Below are positions 10,653 through 19,103 of a stretch of 64,000 nucleotides of DNA, one piece after another (position 1 is the stretch's first letter; the number at the start of each line of letters is the position of its first letter). The stretch comes from SURF-13 sp041695325 (lineage in GTDB: Bacteria; Pseudomonadota; Gammaproteobacteria; SURF-13): positions 5,790-69,789 of the forward strand of contig JBGFRC010000029.1 of assembly GCA_041695325.1 (NCBI GenBank), given 5' to 3'. Position numbers and translations under genes: made by a program. The notes under the pieces are model-generated. The model did not search any database. It worked only from the letters and a program-made list of their open reading frames with translations, and had not been told where the DNA came from.

Positions 10653-11512
10653 TAAACAGGCTGGTCATCATCGGCGTGGGATTGATAGGCGGCTCGCTGG
10701 CGCGCGCGCTTAAGGCGGCCAAGGCGTGCCACGAGATCGTCGGCTGCGATTGCTCCACCGCGCAATTGCAAAGGGCCGTGGCGCTGGGCGTGATAGACCG
10801 TTATGAGTCCGATCCCGCCCAAGCGGTGGCGGGCGCGGACATGATCGTGCTGGCCGTGCCGCCGGGCGCGATGCGTGACGTGCTGCGGCAGATTGCGCCC
10901 CGCGTTTCCGCCCGCGCCGTGATTACCGACGTCAGCGGCGCCAAGCAGAGCGTGATCGAAGACGCGCACGCGGCGTTCGGGAAGATTCCACGGAATTTCG
11001 TGCCCGGCCACCCCATCGCGGGCACGGAAAAAAGCGGCGTGGAGGCATCGCTCGCCGCGCTGTTCAAAGGTCAGCGCGTGATTCTGACGCCGCTGGCGGA
11101 AACCGATCCGCGCGCCGTGGCGCAGGTGCGCGCCCTGTGGCAAAGCGCCGGCGCCGAGGTAAGCGAAATGAGCGCCGAGCGGCACGACGAGGTGCTGGCG
11201 GTCACCAGTCATCTGCCGCACGTTTTGGCCTATGCGCTGATGGATAATCTGGCGCGGCTCGACGCCGGCGACGGCGGCGGGATTTTGAAAAATGCCGCCA
11301 GCGGCCTGCGTGATTTCACGCGCATCGCGGCGAGCGACCCTTCGATGTGGCGCGACATCTGTCTGGCCAACCGCGATGCACTGCTCGCCGCGCTGCGAAA
11401 CTATCAGGAGGAGCTTAAAGACATCGCCACCGCCGTTGCCGCGAGCGACGGCGCGGCGCTGGAAGCCATATTCACCCGCGCCAAGCGGGCGCGCGACGAG
11501 CGTTATCCATGA
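10649..11512 (+). CDS. tyrA: Prephenate dehydrogenase
   Basis: It oxidises and decarboxylates prephenate to 4-hydroxyphenylpyruvate on the tyrosine branch. The N-terminal Rossmann motif GVGLIGGSLARALK is at residues 8-21, and the catalytic region includes GHPIAGTEKSGVEAS and SHLPHVLAYAL. The 287-residue protein is a stand-alone TyrA. In Pseudomonas the same two activities are fused as TyrA-AroA, whereas here tyrA and aroA remain separate genes with a 4-base ATGA overlap. The start also overlaps the hisC stop by 4 bases, indicating translational coupling. Confidence 0.96.
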   Translation: MINRLVIIGVGLIGGSLARALKAAKACHEIVGCDCSTAQLQRAVALGVIDRYESDPAQAVAGADMIVLAVPPGAMRDVLRQIAPRVSARAVITDVSGAKQSVIEDAHAAFGKIPRNFVPGHPIAGTEKSGVEASLAALFKGQRVILTPLAETDPRAVAQVRALWQSAGAEVSEMSAERHDEVLAVTSHLPHVLAYALMDNLARLDAGDGGGILKNAASGLRDFTRIAASDPSMWRDICLANRDALLAALRNYQEELKDIATAVAASDGAALEAIFTRAKRARDERYP

Positions 11513-12813
11513 GCATCACTTATCAAATCGCCCCCGGCGGCAAACTCGGCGGGCGCGTGCGCGTGCCGGGCGACAAGTCCATCTCGCACCGCTCCATCAT
11601 GCTTGGCGCGCTGGCCGAGGGCGTCACCGACGTGAGCGGCTTCCTGGAAGGCGAAGACTGCCTGGCCACCCTTGAGGCGTTTCGCGTCATGGGCGTGAAC
11701 ATCGAGCGCCCGGAGCCGGGGCGCGTGATCATCCACGGCGCGGGTCTGCGCGGTTTGCGCATCCCGCACAAGCCTCTGAACCTCGGCAATTCGGGTACCT
11801 CCATGCGCCTGCTGTGCGGCCTGCTCGCCGCTCAGCCGTTTTCCGCGACCTTGACGGGCGACGCCTCGCTCTCGCGCCGCCCCATGAAGCGCGTCATCGA
11901 GCCGTTGACGCGCATGGGGGCGCGCATCGAAGCCAGTCCAAACGGCACCGCCCCGCTTGTTATCCACGGCAACCCGGAGCTGCGCGGCATGGACTATGTG
12001 ATGCCGGTGGCGAGCGCGCAGGTCAAATCCGCCTTGCTGCTGGCGGGCCTGTACGCGCAGGGACGCACTTGCGTGAGCGAGCCCGCGCCGACGCGCGACC
12101 ACACCGAACGCATGTTGCAGGGCTTCGGCTGCCCGCTGGCGCGCCACGGCAATACGGTGTGCGTGCAGGGCGGCGGGAGGCTCCGCGCCATGCGCATCGT
12201 GGTGCCGGCGGATATTTCCTCCGCCGCATTCTTCATGGTGGGCGCCAGCATCGCCGCGGGCTCGGACATCGTGCTGGAACACGTTGGCGTCAATCCGACC
12301 CGTACCGGCGTCATCAACATTCTGCGCCTGATGGGGGCGAATATTGAATTGTTGCATGAACGCAGGGCGGGCGGCGAGCCGGTAGCGGACGTGCGCGTTC
12401 GTGCCGCGCCGTTGCGCGGCGTCGTCATTCCGCTGGAGCAGGTGCCGCTCGCCATAGACGAGTTTCCCGCGCTGTTCATCGCCGCCGCGTCTGCCTCCGG
12501 CGAGACCGTGCTGCAAGGGGCAGAGGAGCTGCGCGTCAAGGAAAGCGACCGCATCCAGGTGATGGCGGACGGGCTCAACGCGCTCGGCGTCGCCGCGCGG
12601 CCCACCCCGGACGGCATGGCGATACAAGGCGGCGCGTTCTCCGGCGGGGAAGTGGACAGCCACGGCGATCATCGCATTGCCATGGCCTTCGCCATGGCTG
12701 GGTTGCGCGCCGGCGCGCCCGTCACGATACGCGACTGCGCCAACGTCAATACCTCTTTCCCCGGCTTTGTCGCGCTTGCGCGCAGCGCCGGTCTCGACAT
12801 CCGGCAAAGTTGA
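11509..12813 (+). CDS. aroA: 3-phosphoshikimate 1-carboxyvinyltransferase (EPSP synthase)
   Basis: Shikimate-pathway enzyme that joins PEP to shikimate-3-phosphate. Signatures are VPGDKSISHRSIMLGALAEG at the start, NLGNSGTSMRLLCGLLA near residue 93, RRPMKRVIEPLTRMGA near 125, and KESDRIQVMADGL near 345. The 434-residue length is normal. It overlaps tyrA by 4 bases and is followed one base later by cmk, so it lies in the middle of one long transcription unit. Confidence 0.97.
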   Translation: MSITYQIAPGGKLGGRVRVPGDKSISHRSIMLGALAEGVTDVSGFLEGEDCLATLEAFRVMGVNIERPEPGRVIIHGAGLRGLRIPHKPLNLGNSGTSMRLLCGLLAAQPFSATLTGDASLSRRPMKRVIEPLTRMGARIEASPNGTAPLVIHGNPELRGMDYVMPVASAQVKSALLLAGLYAQGRTCVSEPAPTRDHTERMLQGFGCPLARHGNTVCVQGGGRLRAMRIVVPADISSAAFFMVGASIAAGSDIVLEHVGVNPTRTGVINILRLMGANIELLHERRAGGEPVADVRVRAAPLRGVVIPLEQVPLAIDEFPALFIAAASASGETVLQGAEELRVKESDRIQVMADGLNALGVAARPTPDGMAIQGGAFSGGEVDSHGDHRIAMAFAMAGLRAGAPVTIRDCANVNTSFPGFVALARSAGLDIRQS

Positions 12814-12814
12814 C

Positions 12815-13531
12815 ATGACGCGCGCGCCGGTGGTGGCCATAGACGGGCCGAGCGGGTCAGGCAAGGGCACCATCAGCCAACTGCTGGCTCAGCGTCTGGG
12901 CTGGCATTATCTGGACAGCGGCGCCCTGTACCGGTTGGTAGCGCTGGCCGCGCTCCGGCGCGGCGTGGCGCTGGATGACGCAGCCGGACTGAGCGCGCTG
13001 GCGCGGGCGCTGGAGGCGAGGTTCTCCTCCGACCCGGCGCAGGCGGACAAAATTTATCTGGAAGGCGCGGAGGTGAGCGAGGAGCTGCGCGGCGAGCGGT
13101 GCGGCAACGCCGCTTCCAGGGTGGCGGCGATCCCGGAGGTGCGCGCGGCGCTGCTGGAGCGGCAACGCGCGTTCCGCAAGCCGCCGGGATTGGTCGCCGA
13201 CGGCCGCGACATGGGCACGGTGATCTTCCCCGACGCGACGCTCAAGATTTTCCTCACCGCGACCCCGGAGGAGCGCGCGCGCAGGCGTTATAAACAGTTG
13301 AAAGATAAGGGTCTCGATGCTAAGATATATGATCTTGTAAAGGATATTGCCGAGCGTGACGCGAGGGATAGCGCGCGCGCCGCAGCTCCCCTGAAATCGG
13401 CGCCGGACGCAGTGGCGCTGGACACCACCGACATGAGCATCGAGGCCGTGGTGGAACGGGTGTGGATGCTGTTGCGCGAGCGGTTTGGCGAGAGTTCGTG
13501 TGCGAATGAATTCGCACCTACAAAATTGTAG
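12815..13531 (+). CDS. cmk: Cytidylate kinase
   Basis: It phosphorylates CMP and dCMP. The P-loop IDGPSGSGKGTISQLLA is near residue 8, followed by YLDSGALYR and DGRDMGTVIFPDA. I chose ATG at 12815, one base after the aroA stop. An upstream in-frame start would read inside aroA. The last residues (SSCANEFAPTKL) and the stop codon come from a palindromic repeat at 13500-13531, so the native C-terminus has been replaced or extended. The stretch around residues 160-175 (KQLKDKGLDAKIYDLVKDI) uses unusually AT-rich codons. Confidence 0.95.
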   Translation: MTRAPVVAIDGPSGSGKGTISQLLAQRLGWHYLDSGALYRLVALAALRRGVALDDAAGLSALARALEARFSSDPAQADKIYLEGAEVSEELRGERCGNAASRVAAIPEVRAALLERQRAFRKPPGLVADGRDMGTVIFPDATLKIFLTATPEERARRRYKQLKDKGLDAKIYDLVKDIAERDARDSARAAAPLKSAPDAVALDTTDMSIEAVVERVWMLLRERFGESSCANEFAPTKL

Positions 13532-13547
13532 GGCCGAATTTATTCGG
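13500..13547. repeat. Triple-hairpin repeat at the 3' end of cmk
   Basis: Three adjacent palindromes occur without a gap: GTGCGAATGAATTCGCAC at 13500-13517, CTACAAAATTGTAG at 13518-13531, and CCGAATTTATTCGG at 13534-13547. The cmk stop codon TAG is the end of the second palindrome. A related unit ending in GGCCCTAC lies between recN and nadK at 51426-51447. This looks like a dispersed REP-type element. Confidence 0.75.
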
Positions 13548-13669
13548 TAACGTGTTTCAGGGTGGCGCGGTGTGTTGTTGGCGCAGCGCCGAATGTCAAT
13601 ATAGCCAGGTGATTCAGAGCTGCACGCGGCCGATGACGGCGCCGTCAGCGGTCGAGGACAGGTTCAAGC

Positions 13670-15346
13670 ATGAGTGAAAATTTTGCGCGGTTGCTGGAAG
13701 AGAGCTTTGTCGGTAAGCGGATGCGCACCGGCTCCATCGTCAGCGCCAGGGTAGTGCGCGTGGATCATGACGTCGTGGTGGTGGACGCTGGGCTCAAGTC
13801 CGAAGGGATGATTCCGGTCGAGCAGTTCTACAACGAGCAGGGCGCAATCGAGGTCAACGTGGGCGATCAGGTGGACGTCGCCCTGGATAATATAGAAGAC
13901 GGTTTCGGGCTGACGCGCCTGTCGCGCGAGAAGGCCAAGCGCGATCAATCCTGGACGCGGCTGGAGCGGGTGTTTGAGGCCGGGGAAAAGATCAGCGGCC
14001 TGGTGAGCGGCCGCGTCAAAGGCGGCTTCACCGTGGAAATTGGCGACGTGCGCGCCTTCCTGCCCGGATCGCTCGCCGATGTACGTCCGGTGCGCGACGG
14101 CGCCCTGCTGGAGGGTAAGGAATTCGAATTCAAGATCATCAAGCTCGACCGCAAGCGCAACAACGTCGTGGTGTCGCGGCGCGCGGCGATGGGCACGGAA
14201 ACCAGCGCGGAACGCGCGGCGCTGCTGCAAAATCTGCAGGAGGGCGACGTGGTCAAGGGCGTGGTGAAAAATCTCACAGAGTACGGCGCCTTTGTTGACT
14301 TGGGCGGCATAGACGGTCTGTTGCACATCACCGACATGGCGTGGAAGCGCATCAAGAGCCCGAGCGAGGTAGTCAAGGTCGGGGACGAGATCGAGGTCAA
14401 GGTGCTCAAGTTCGACAAGGAGCGCAACCGCGTTTCGCTCGGCCTGAAGCAGACCGGCGACGACCCCTGGGCCGACCTGGTGCGCCGTTATCCCGCCGGC
14501 ACGCGGCTGTTCGGCAAGGTCACCAACATCGCCGACTACGGCTGCTTCGTGGAGATCGAGGACGGCGTGGAAGGACTGGTGCACGTCTCGGAAATGGACT
14601 GGACCAACAAAAACGTGCATCCCTCCAAGCTGGTGCAGCTCGGCGACGAAGTCGAGGTAATGGTGCTCGAAATTGATGAAGAGCGGCGCCGCATCTCGCT
14701 TGGCATGAAGCAGTGCAAGCCCAACCCGTGGGAAGAGTTCGCCGCCACTCATAATAAGGGTGACAAGATTTCCGGCAAGATCAAATCCATCACCGACTTT
14801 GGCATCTTCGTCGGACTGGAGGGCGGCATAGATGGCCTGGTGCACCTGTCCGACATTTCCTGGTCGTTGCCCGGCGAAGAAGCGGTGCGTAACTACAAGA
14901 AGGGCGACGAGATCGAGGCCGTAATCCTCGCCGTGGACCCGGAGCGCGAGCGCATCTCGCTCGGCGTCAAACAGCTTGAGCAGGACCCGGCCTCCAACTT
15001 CGTCGCCACCCATCCCAAGGGCAGCATTGTGAAGGGCGTGGTCAAGGAAGTGGACGCCAAGGGCGCCGTGGTGCAACTGGCGGGCGGCGTGGAAGGTTAC
15101 CTGCGCGCTTCCGAGCTTTCCCAAGACCGCGTGGAAGACGCGCGCACCGTGCTCAAGGCGGGCGACGAGATCGAGGCCAAGTTCACCGGCATGGATCGCA
15201 AGAACCGCGGCATCACCCTGTCCATCAAGGCCAAGGACAGCGAAGAGCACGCCGAGGCGGTGCAGGAATACGCTCAGCAGAGCGCCGCGCGCACCCCGAC
15301 CTTGGGGGACATCCTCAAGCGGCACATGAAGAAAAAAGGCGAATAA
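13670..15346 (+). CDS. rpsA: 30S ribosomal protein S1
   Basis: The mRNA-binding ribosomal protein has six S1 (OB-fold) repeats over 558 residues, about the length of the E. coli protein. The start MSENFARLLEESFVGKRM is typical. Repeats three to six show the recurring pattern KVTNIADYGCFVEIEDGVEGLVH and SITDFGIFVGLEGGIDGLVH. It follows cmk after a 138-base gap and precedes ihfB, the standard gammaproteobacterial order. The gap holds the cmk repeat and the S1 leader. I see no obvious promoter boxes there. Confidence 0.98.
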   Translation: MSENFARLLEESFVGKRMRTGSIVSARVVRVDHDVVVVDAGLKSEGMIPVEQFYNEQGAIEVNVGDQVDVALDNIEDGFGLTRLSREKAKRDQSWTRLERVFEAGEKISGLVSGRVKGGFTVEIGDVRAFLPGSLADVRPVRDGALLEGKEFEFKIIKLDRKRNNVVVSRRAAMGTETSAERAALLQNLQEGDVVKGVVKNLTEYGAFVDLGGIDGLLHITDMAWKRIKSPSEVVKVGDEIEVKVLKFDKERNRVSLGLKQTGDDPWADLVRRYPAGTRLFGKVTNIADYGCFVEIEDGVEGLVHVSEMDWTNKNVHPSKLVQLGDEVEVMVLEIDEERRRISLGMKQCKPNPWEEFAATHNKGDKISGKIKSITDFGIFVGLEGGIDGLVHLSDISWSLPGEEAVRNYKKGDEIEAVILAVDPERERISLGVKQLEQDPASNFVATHPKGSIVKGVVKEVDAKGAVVQLAGGVEGYLRASELSQDRVEDARTVLKAGDEIEAKFTGMDRKNRGITLSIKAKDSEEHAEAVQEYAQQSAARTPTLGDILKRHMKKKGE

Positions 15347-15382
15347 TCCGCCGCGCGGGGAATCGTAAAATCCATGCACTCC

Positions 15383-15682
15383 ATGACCAAATCCGATCTC
15401 ATCGAGGCGTTGTTCAACGCGCTGTCGCGCAAGCAGGCGCAACTGGCTCATAAGGATATCGAGCTGGCGGTGAAGACCATGCTGGAGCACATGGGGCAGG
15501 CGCTTGCCGAAGGCAAGCGCATCGAGATCCGCGGTTTCGGCAGTTTCTCGCTGCATTATCGCTCACCGCGCATCGGCAGGAATCCGAAAACCGGCGACGC
15601 CGTGACGCTGCCTGGCAAGTATGTGCCGCATTTCAAGCCGGGCAAGGAGTTGCGCGAGCGGGTGAACGCCGCGCAGAAATAG
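15383..15682 (+). CDS. ihfB: Integration host factor subunit beta
   Basis: A DNA-bending HU/IHF-family protein. MTKSDLIEALFNALSRKQAQL, then IEIRGFGSFSLHYRSPRIGRNPKTGD and VPHFKPGKELRERVN, match IhfB closely. I chose ATG at 15383 (99 residues) because MTKSDLIE aligns with the IhfB N-terminus. The in-frame ATG at 15374 would add only three residues. A strong terminator follows, so rpsA-ihfB form the end of the unit. Confidence 0.96.
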   Translation: MTKSDLIEALFNALSRKQAQLAHKDIELAVKTMLEHMGQALAEGKRIEIRGFGSFSLHYRSPRIGRNPKTGDAVTLPGKYVPHFKPGKELRERVNAAQK

Positions 15683-15714
15683 ACTAGACGCGTCGCAAAT
15701 AGAGGCTGAATAAG

Positions 15715-15744
15715 ACGGCATGGGACGACCCATGCCGTTTTTTT
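15715..15744 (+). terminator. Rho-independent terminator after ihfB
   Basis: A perfect 10-bp stem (ACGGCATGGG / CCCATGCCGT) with a 4-base ACGA loop is followed by a run of T through 15744. It closes the rpsA-ihfB transcript ahead of lapA. Confidence 0.95.
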
Positions 15745-15855
15745 ATGCGTAAAAGATACGCCGGATGCGTCCTCGCGGCAACCGTATTATACTTAGCCCC
15801 GAAGGGGGTGAGTTGCGATCAACGGCGAACGCGGGAGCCTGAGTGCGGAGGTAAA

Positions 15856-16149
15856 ATGTTGCGTATTGTGCGTTCTGTGCTGTTTCTGGGCATTCTTTTA
15901 GCCAGCCTTGGCTTTGCGTTGATCAACGCCGAGATAGTACCGATTAATTACTATTTCGGCCGTTGGGAGGCACCGCTGTCTCTTACCCTGGTGATTGCCG
16001 CGGCTGCAGGGGCCCTGTTCGGCGTCATCTCTTGCCTGGGAACTATCTTCCGCTTGAAACGCGAGGTGAGCCGTCTAGGCAGGGCCGTGAAGCTCTCGGA
16101 AGCGGAAATCATGAATCTGCGCTCCATTCCCATCAAGGATAACCAATAG
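15856..16149 (+). CDS. lapA: Lipopolysaccharide assembly protein LapA
   Basis: A 97-residue inner-membrane protein of the LapA (DUF1049) family. It has two transmembrane helices (about residues 4-24 and 42-64) and a cytoplasmic coiled tail (LKREVSRLGRAVKLSEAEI). With LapB it acts in control of LPS synthesis through LpxC turnover. I chose ATG at 15856, which follows GGAGGT closely. The upstream in-frame codons from 15745 give no family-like sequence. It overlaps lapB by one base. Confidence 0.92.
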   Translation: MLRIVRSVLFLGILLASLGFALINAEIVPINYYFGRWEAPLSLTLVIAAAAGALFGVISCLGTIFRLKREVSRLGRAVKLSEAEIMNLRSIPIKDNQ

Positions 16150-17315
16150 TGTGGACGCTGTTGCTGCTGCTCCTGCCAGTCGCCGCCGCCTCCGGCTGGT
16201 GGCTCGCCAAGCGCGACGGTGAGCGGCGAGCGGGGCGCAGCGGTTTTGAATTTTCCTCGCACTATTTCAAGGGACTCAATTATCTCCTCAACGAACAGCC
16301 GGACAAGGCGATTGAAGTGTTCATCCGCATGGTCGAGGTGGACAGCGAGACCGTCGAGACCCATCTTGCCCTGGGCAGCTTGTTCCGGCGTCGCGGCGAA
16401 GTGGACCGCGCGATTCGCATCCATCAGAACCTCATCGCCCGCCCCACGCTGAACCTGCAACAGCGCAGCCAGGCCTTGCTGGAGCTGGGCCAGGACTATA
16501 TGCGCGCGGGACTGCTGGACCGCGCCGAGAGCCTGTTTCAGGAACTGATCGAGAAGGGTGAGCACGTGGTCAACGCCCTGCATCTGCTGCTCGACATTTA
16601 CCAGCAGGAGAAAGACTGGCAGCAGGCGATAGCCAGCGCAAAAAAGTTGCAGGACATTTCCGGTGTCGACATGCGCGACAGGGTCGCGCAATATTACTGC
16701 GAGCTGGCCGAGCAGGCGCTGAGCGACCAGGACGGCGCGCAGGTGCAACGTTATCTCGCGTCTGCGCTGGATGCCGATGAACAGTGCGTCAGGGCCAGCC
16801 TGATTCAGGCGGACATGGCGCGCAAGACGGGAGACTATAAAGCCGCGCTGTGCGCCTTGGGGCGCGTTGAAAAACAGGACAGCGACTTCCTGCCTGAAAT
16901 CATCGAACCGTTGCGCGAGTGCCACGCCAAACTCGGCCGTGAAGCGGAGATGGCGGACTATCTGCGCCGCCTGTTCGACGAGCATAAAAACGTTTCACTG
17001 ATGCTCGCGCTCGCCGATGCGCTGCGCGCGCAATACGGCGACGCGCGGGCGGAAGATTTCATCACCGCGCAGCTCCGCAACCGTCCCTCGGTGCGCGGGC
17101 TTGATCGGCTGATCGAAATCAAGCTCTGTCACGCGGACGCGGAGGTGCGCGACAGTCTGCTCATACTGAAAGACCTCACCAGCCAGCTCATGCACAACAA
17201 GCCGTTGTACAGCTGCACCCAGTGCGGTTTTACAGGCAAGGCGTTGCATTGGCAATGTCCGAGCTGCAAACGCTGGAACGCGATCAAGCCGCTGCAGGGT
17301 GTGGAAGGTGACTGA
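16149..17315 (+). CDS. lapB: Lipopolysaccharide assembly protein LapB (TPR protein)
   Basis: The 388-residue length matches E. coli LapB/YciM. A single N-terminal membrane helix (WTLLLLLLPVAAASGWWLA) is followed by TPR repeats from about residue 40 to 330. The protein ends with a rubredoxin-like zinc site (YSCTQCGFTGKALHWQCPSCKRWN). The start is a GTG whose first base is the last base of the lapA stop, so the genes are translationally coupled. LapB recruits FtsH to LpxC in enterobacteria, and the same role is inferred here. Confidence 0.95.
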   Translation: MWTLLLLLLPVAAASGWWLAKRDGERRAGRSGFEFSSHYFKGLNYLLNEQPDKAIEVFIRMVEVDSETVETHLALGSLFRRRGEVDRAIRIHQNLIARPTLNLQQRSQALLELGQDYMRAGLLDRAESLFQELIEKGEHVVNALHLLLDIYQQEKDWQQAIASAKKLQDISGVDMRDRVAQYYCELAEQALSDQDGAQVQRYLASALDADEQCVRASLIQADMARKTGDYKAALCALGRVEKQDSDFLPEIIEPLRECHAKLGREAEMADYLRRLFDEHKNVSLMLALADALRAQYGDARAEDFITAQLRNRPSVRGLDRLIEIKLCHADAEVRDSLLILKDLTSQLMHNKPLYSCTQCGFTGKALHWQCPSCKRWNAIKPLQGVEGD

Positions 17316-17352
17316 CAACGTACAGGAATGTACTAGTGTCGCGGGAGGCAGG

Positions 17353-18078
17353 ATGCCGGGAGCGACTACGCGCGTTATCGTAGCGCTGGATTATCCTGAT
17401 CCGCAGCAGGCGCTGCCGCTGCTGGAATCGCTCGACGGCGCGCAGTGCAAGCTCAAGATCGGCAAGGAACTGTTTGTGCGCGGCGGACCGCGGTTCGTGC
17501 AGCAGGCGATAAAGCACGGTTTTGACGTATTTCTCGATCTCAAATTCCATGATATCCCCAACACCGTGGCGCAAGCCTGCAACGCGGCGGCGGATTTGGG
17601 CGTGTGGATGACGAACGTGCACGCCCTGGGCGGAAAAAAGATGCTCGAAGCGGCGCGCAACGCGCTGGATAAAAGAGGCGGCTCCAGGCCCTTGCTGACG
17701 GCGGTGACCGTGCTTACCAGCCTGGACGCGCATGACCTGCGCGAGATCGGTATGGCGGGCGCCGTTGAGGAAAATGTGTTGCGCCTGGCGCGGCTTGCGC
17801 GCGAGGCGGGTCTGGACGGCGTGGTGTGCTCGCCGCGCGAGAGCGCGTTGCTGCGCGGCGCGCTGGGCGCGGATTTTTGCCTGGTGACGCCGGGCATCAG
17901 GCCGGCGGACAGCGCGGTGGATGATCAGAAACGCACGCTCACGCCAGCGCAGGCGCTGCGGGCCGGCGCGAGCTATCTGGTCATAGGCCGCCCCATTACC
18001 CGCGCCTCCGATCCCATGCAGGCGTTGCGCGCGATACAGTCTGAAATTGCGCCGGCGCTCGCGCAGAAGGCCGAATGA
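17353..18078 (+). CDS. pyrF: Orotidine 5'-phosphate decarboxylase
   Basis: Last enzyme of UMP synthesis. Visible motifs are VIVALDYPDPQQAL at the start, the catalytic DVFLDLKFHDIPNTVAQA near residue 60, and the phosphate-binding VTPGIRPA and YLVIGRPITRASDP near the end. I chose ATG at 17353 (MPGATTRVIVALDY) because GGGAGG precedes it and an earlier frame start would overlap lapB. The product is 241 residues. It follows lapB as in many gammaproteobacteria. Confidence 0.96.
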   Translation: MPGATTRVIVALDYPDPQQALPLLESLDGAQCKLKIGKELFVRGGPRFVQQAIKHGFDVFLDLKFHDIPNTVAQACNAAADLGVWMTNVHALGGKKMLEAARNALDKRGGSRPLLTAVTVLTSLDAHDLREIGMAGAVEENVLRLARLAREAGLDGVVCSPRESALLRGALGADFCLVTPGIRPADSAVDDQKRTLTPAQALRAGASYLVIGRPITRASDPMQALRAIQSEIAPALAQKAE

Positions 18079-18107
18079 ATCCGGCCCTGCCTTGGGTATA
18101 AAACCGG

Positions 18108-19103
18108 ATGACCTTTGCCTTCATCACGTCCGTCATGACGATGACAGGCGCGTTTGGCGTGGCGCTGCTGGCGACGCCGCTGGTGCGCCGCTTTGCCTTG
18201 CGTCACGCGATGCTGGACGTGCCGAATAAGCGCAGCGCCCATACCGTGCCGACGCCGCGCGGCGGCGGCATCGCCATTGCGCTGGCGTTTTTTTCGAGCC
18301 TTGTCCTGCTGCTGTGGTGGGACCTGCTGCCTCAAGCCGCGGGTCTGGCGCTGCTGGGCGGAGGCGTCCTGATTGCCGCCGTCGGCGCGTGGGATGATCG
18401 CCGTCATGTTGCGCCGCCGTGGCGTCTGCTGGCGCACGTGCTGGCCGCGCTGTGGGCCTTGTTCTGGCTGGGTACGGAACTTTCTATGCCCCATGCGTCA
18501 CTGGCGCTGCTGGGGATGGTCTGGCTCATCAATCTCTATAACTTCATGGACGGCATTGACGGCCTGGCGGGCGCGCAGGCGCTGTGCGCGGCGCTGGCGG
18601 GCGGCGTGCTGCTGGGGTTGAGCGGCGCGCCGGGTCTCGCGCTGGCGAGTTTCGCACTAGCCATGTCCAGCGCGGGGTTTCTGGTGTGGAACTGGCCGCC
18701 CGCCAAAATATTCATGGGGGACGCGGGCAGCGGCTTATTGGGTTACAGCTTCGCGGTATTGGCGCTCGCCGGCGCTGAGGCCGGTGCGCTGTCCGCGCTC
18801 ATCTGGCTGATACTGCTTGCGCCGTTCGTGCTGGATGCTACACTGACCTTGCTTGCGCGCATGCTGCGCGGCGAGCGCTGGTATCAGGCGCACGCCACGC
18901 ATCTGTATCAACGCGCGGTGCAGGCCGGCTACAGCCACCAGCAGGTGACCCTGGCCGTGATACTGTTAAACATCACGCTGTTGTGGGGATTGACCGCCTG
19001 GCTGTGGCTATATGCGGAGCTTGCCGTCTATGTCCTGCTCGTCGCGGGTATTTTAGGGACGGCAACCTGGGCGTATTTGCAGAGCAGAATGACGACTAAA
19101 TAA
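18108..19103 (+). CDS. WbpL/WecA-type undecaprenyl-phosphate sugar-1-phosphate transferase
   Basis: A polytopic membrane protein of 331 residues in the MraY/WecA/WbpL glycosyltransferase 4 family. The cytoplasmic motifs are DVPNKRSAHTVPTPRGGG near residue 37, the catalytic NLYNFMDGIDGLAG near 140, and FMGDAGSGLLGY near 203. About ten hydrophobic helices are visible. It should load a sugar phosphate onto undecaprenyl phosphate to start O-antigen or a related glycan. It directly precedes a WbpM-type dehydratase gene, as wbpL and wbpM do near himD in Pseudomonas. The sugar donor cannot be read from sequence. Confidence 0.9.
   Translation: MTFAFITSVMTMTGAFGVALLATPLVRRFALRHAMLDVPNKRSAHTVPTPRGGGIAIALAFFSSLVLLLWWDLLPQAAGLALLGGGVLIAAVGAWDDRRHVAPPWRLLAHVLAALWALFWLGTELSMPHASLALLGMVWLINLYNFMDGIDGLAGAQALCAALAGGVLLGLSGAPGLALASFALAMSSAGFLVWNWPPAKIFMGDAGSGLLGYSFAVLALAGAEAGALSALIWLILLAPFVLDATLTLLARMLRGERWYQAHATHLYQRAVQAGYSHQQVTLAVILLNITLLWGLTAWLWLYAELAVYVLLVAGILGTATWAYLQSRMTTK

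Noticed and set aside
13664..15556. 630-codon minus-strand frame across rpsA
   Set aside because: It is the reverse of rpsA and ihfB. GC-rich codons produce long open frames on the opposite strand. No ribosome site or homology.
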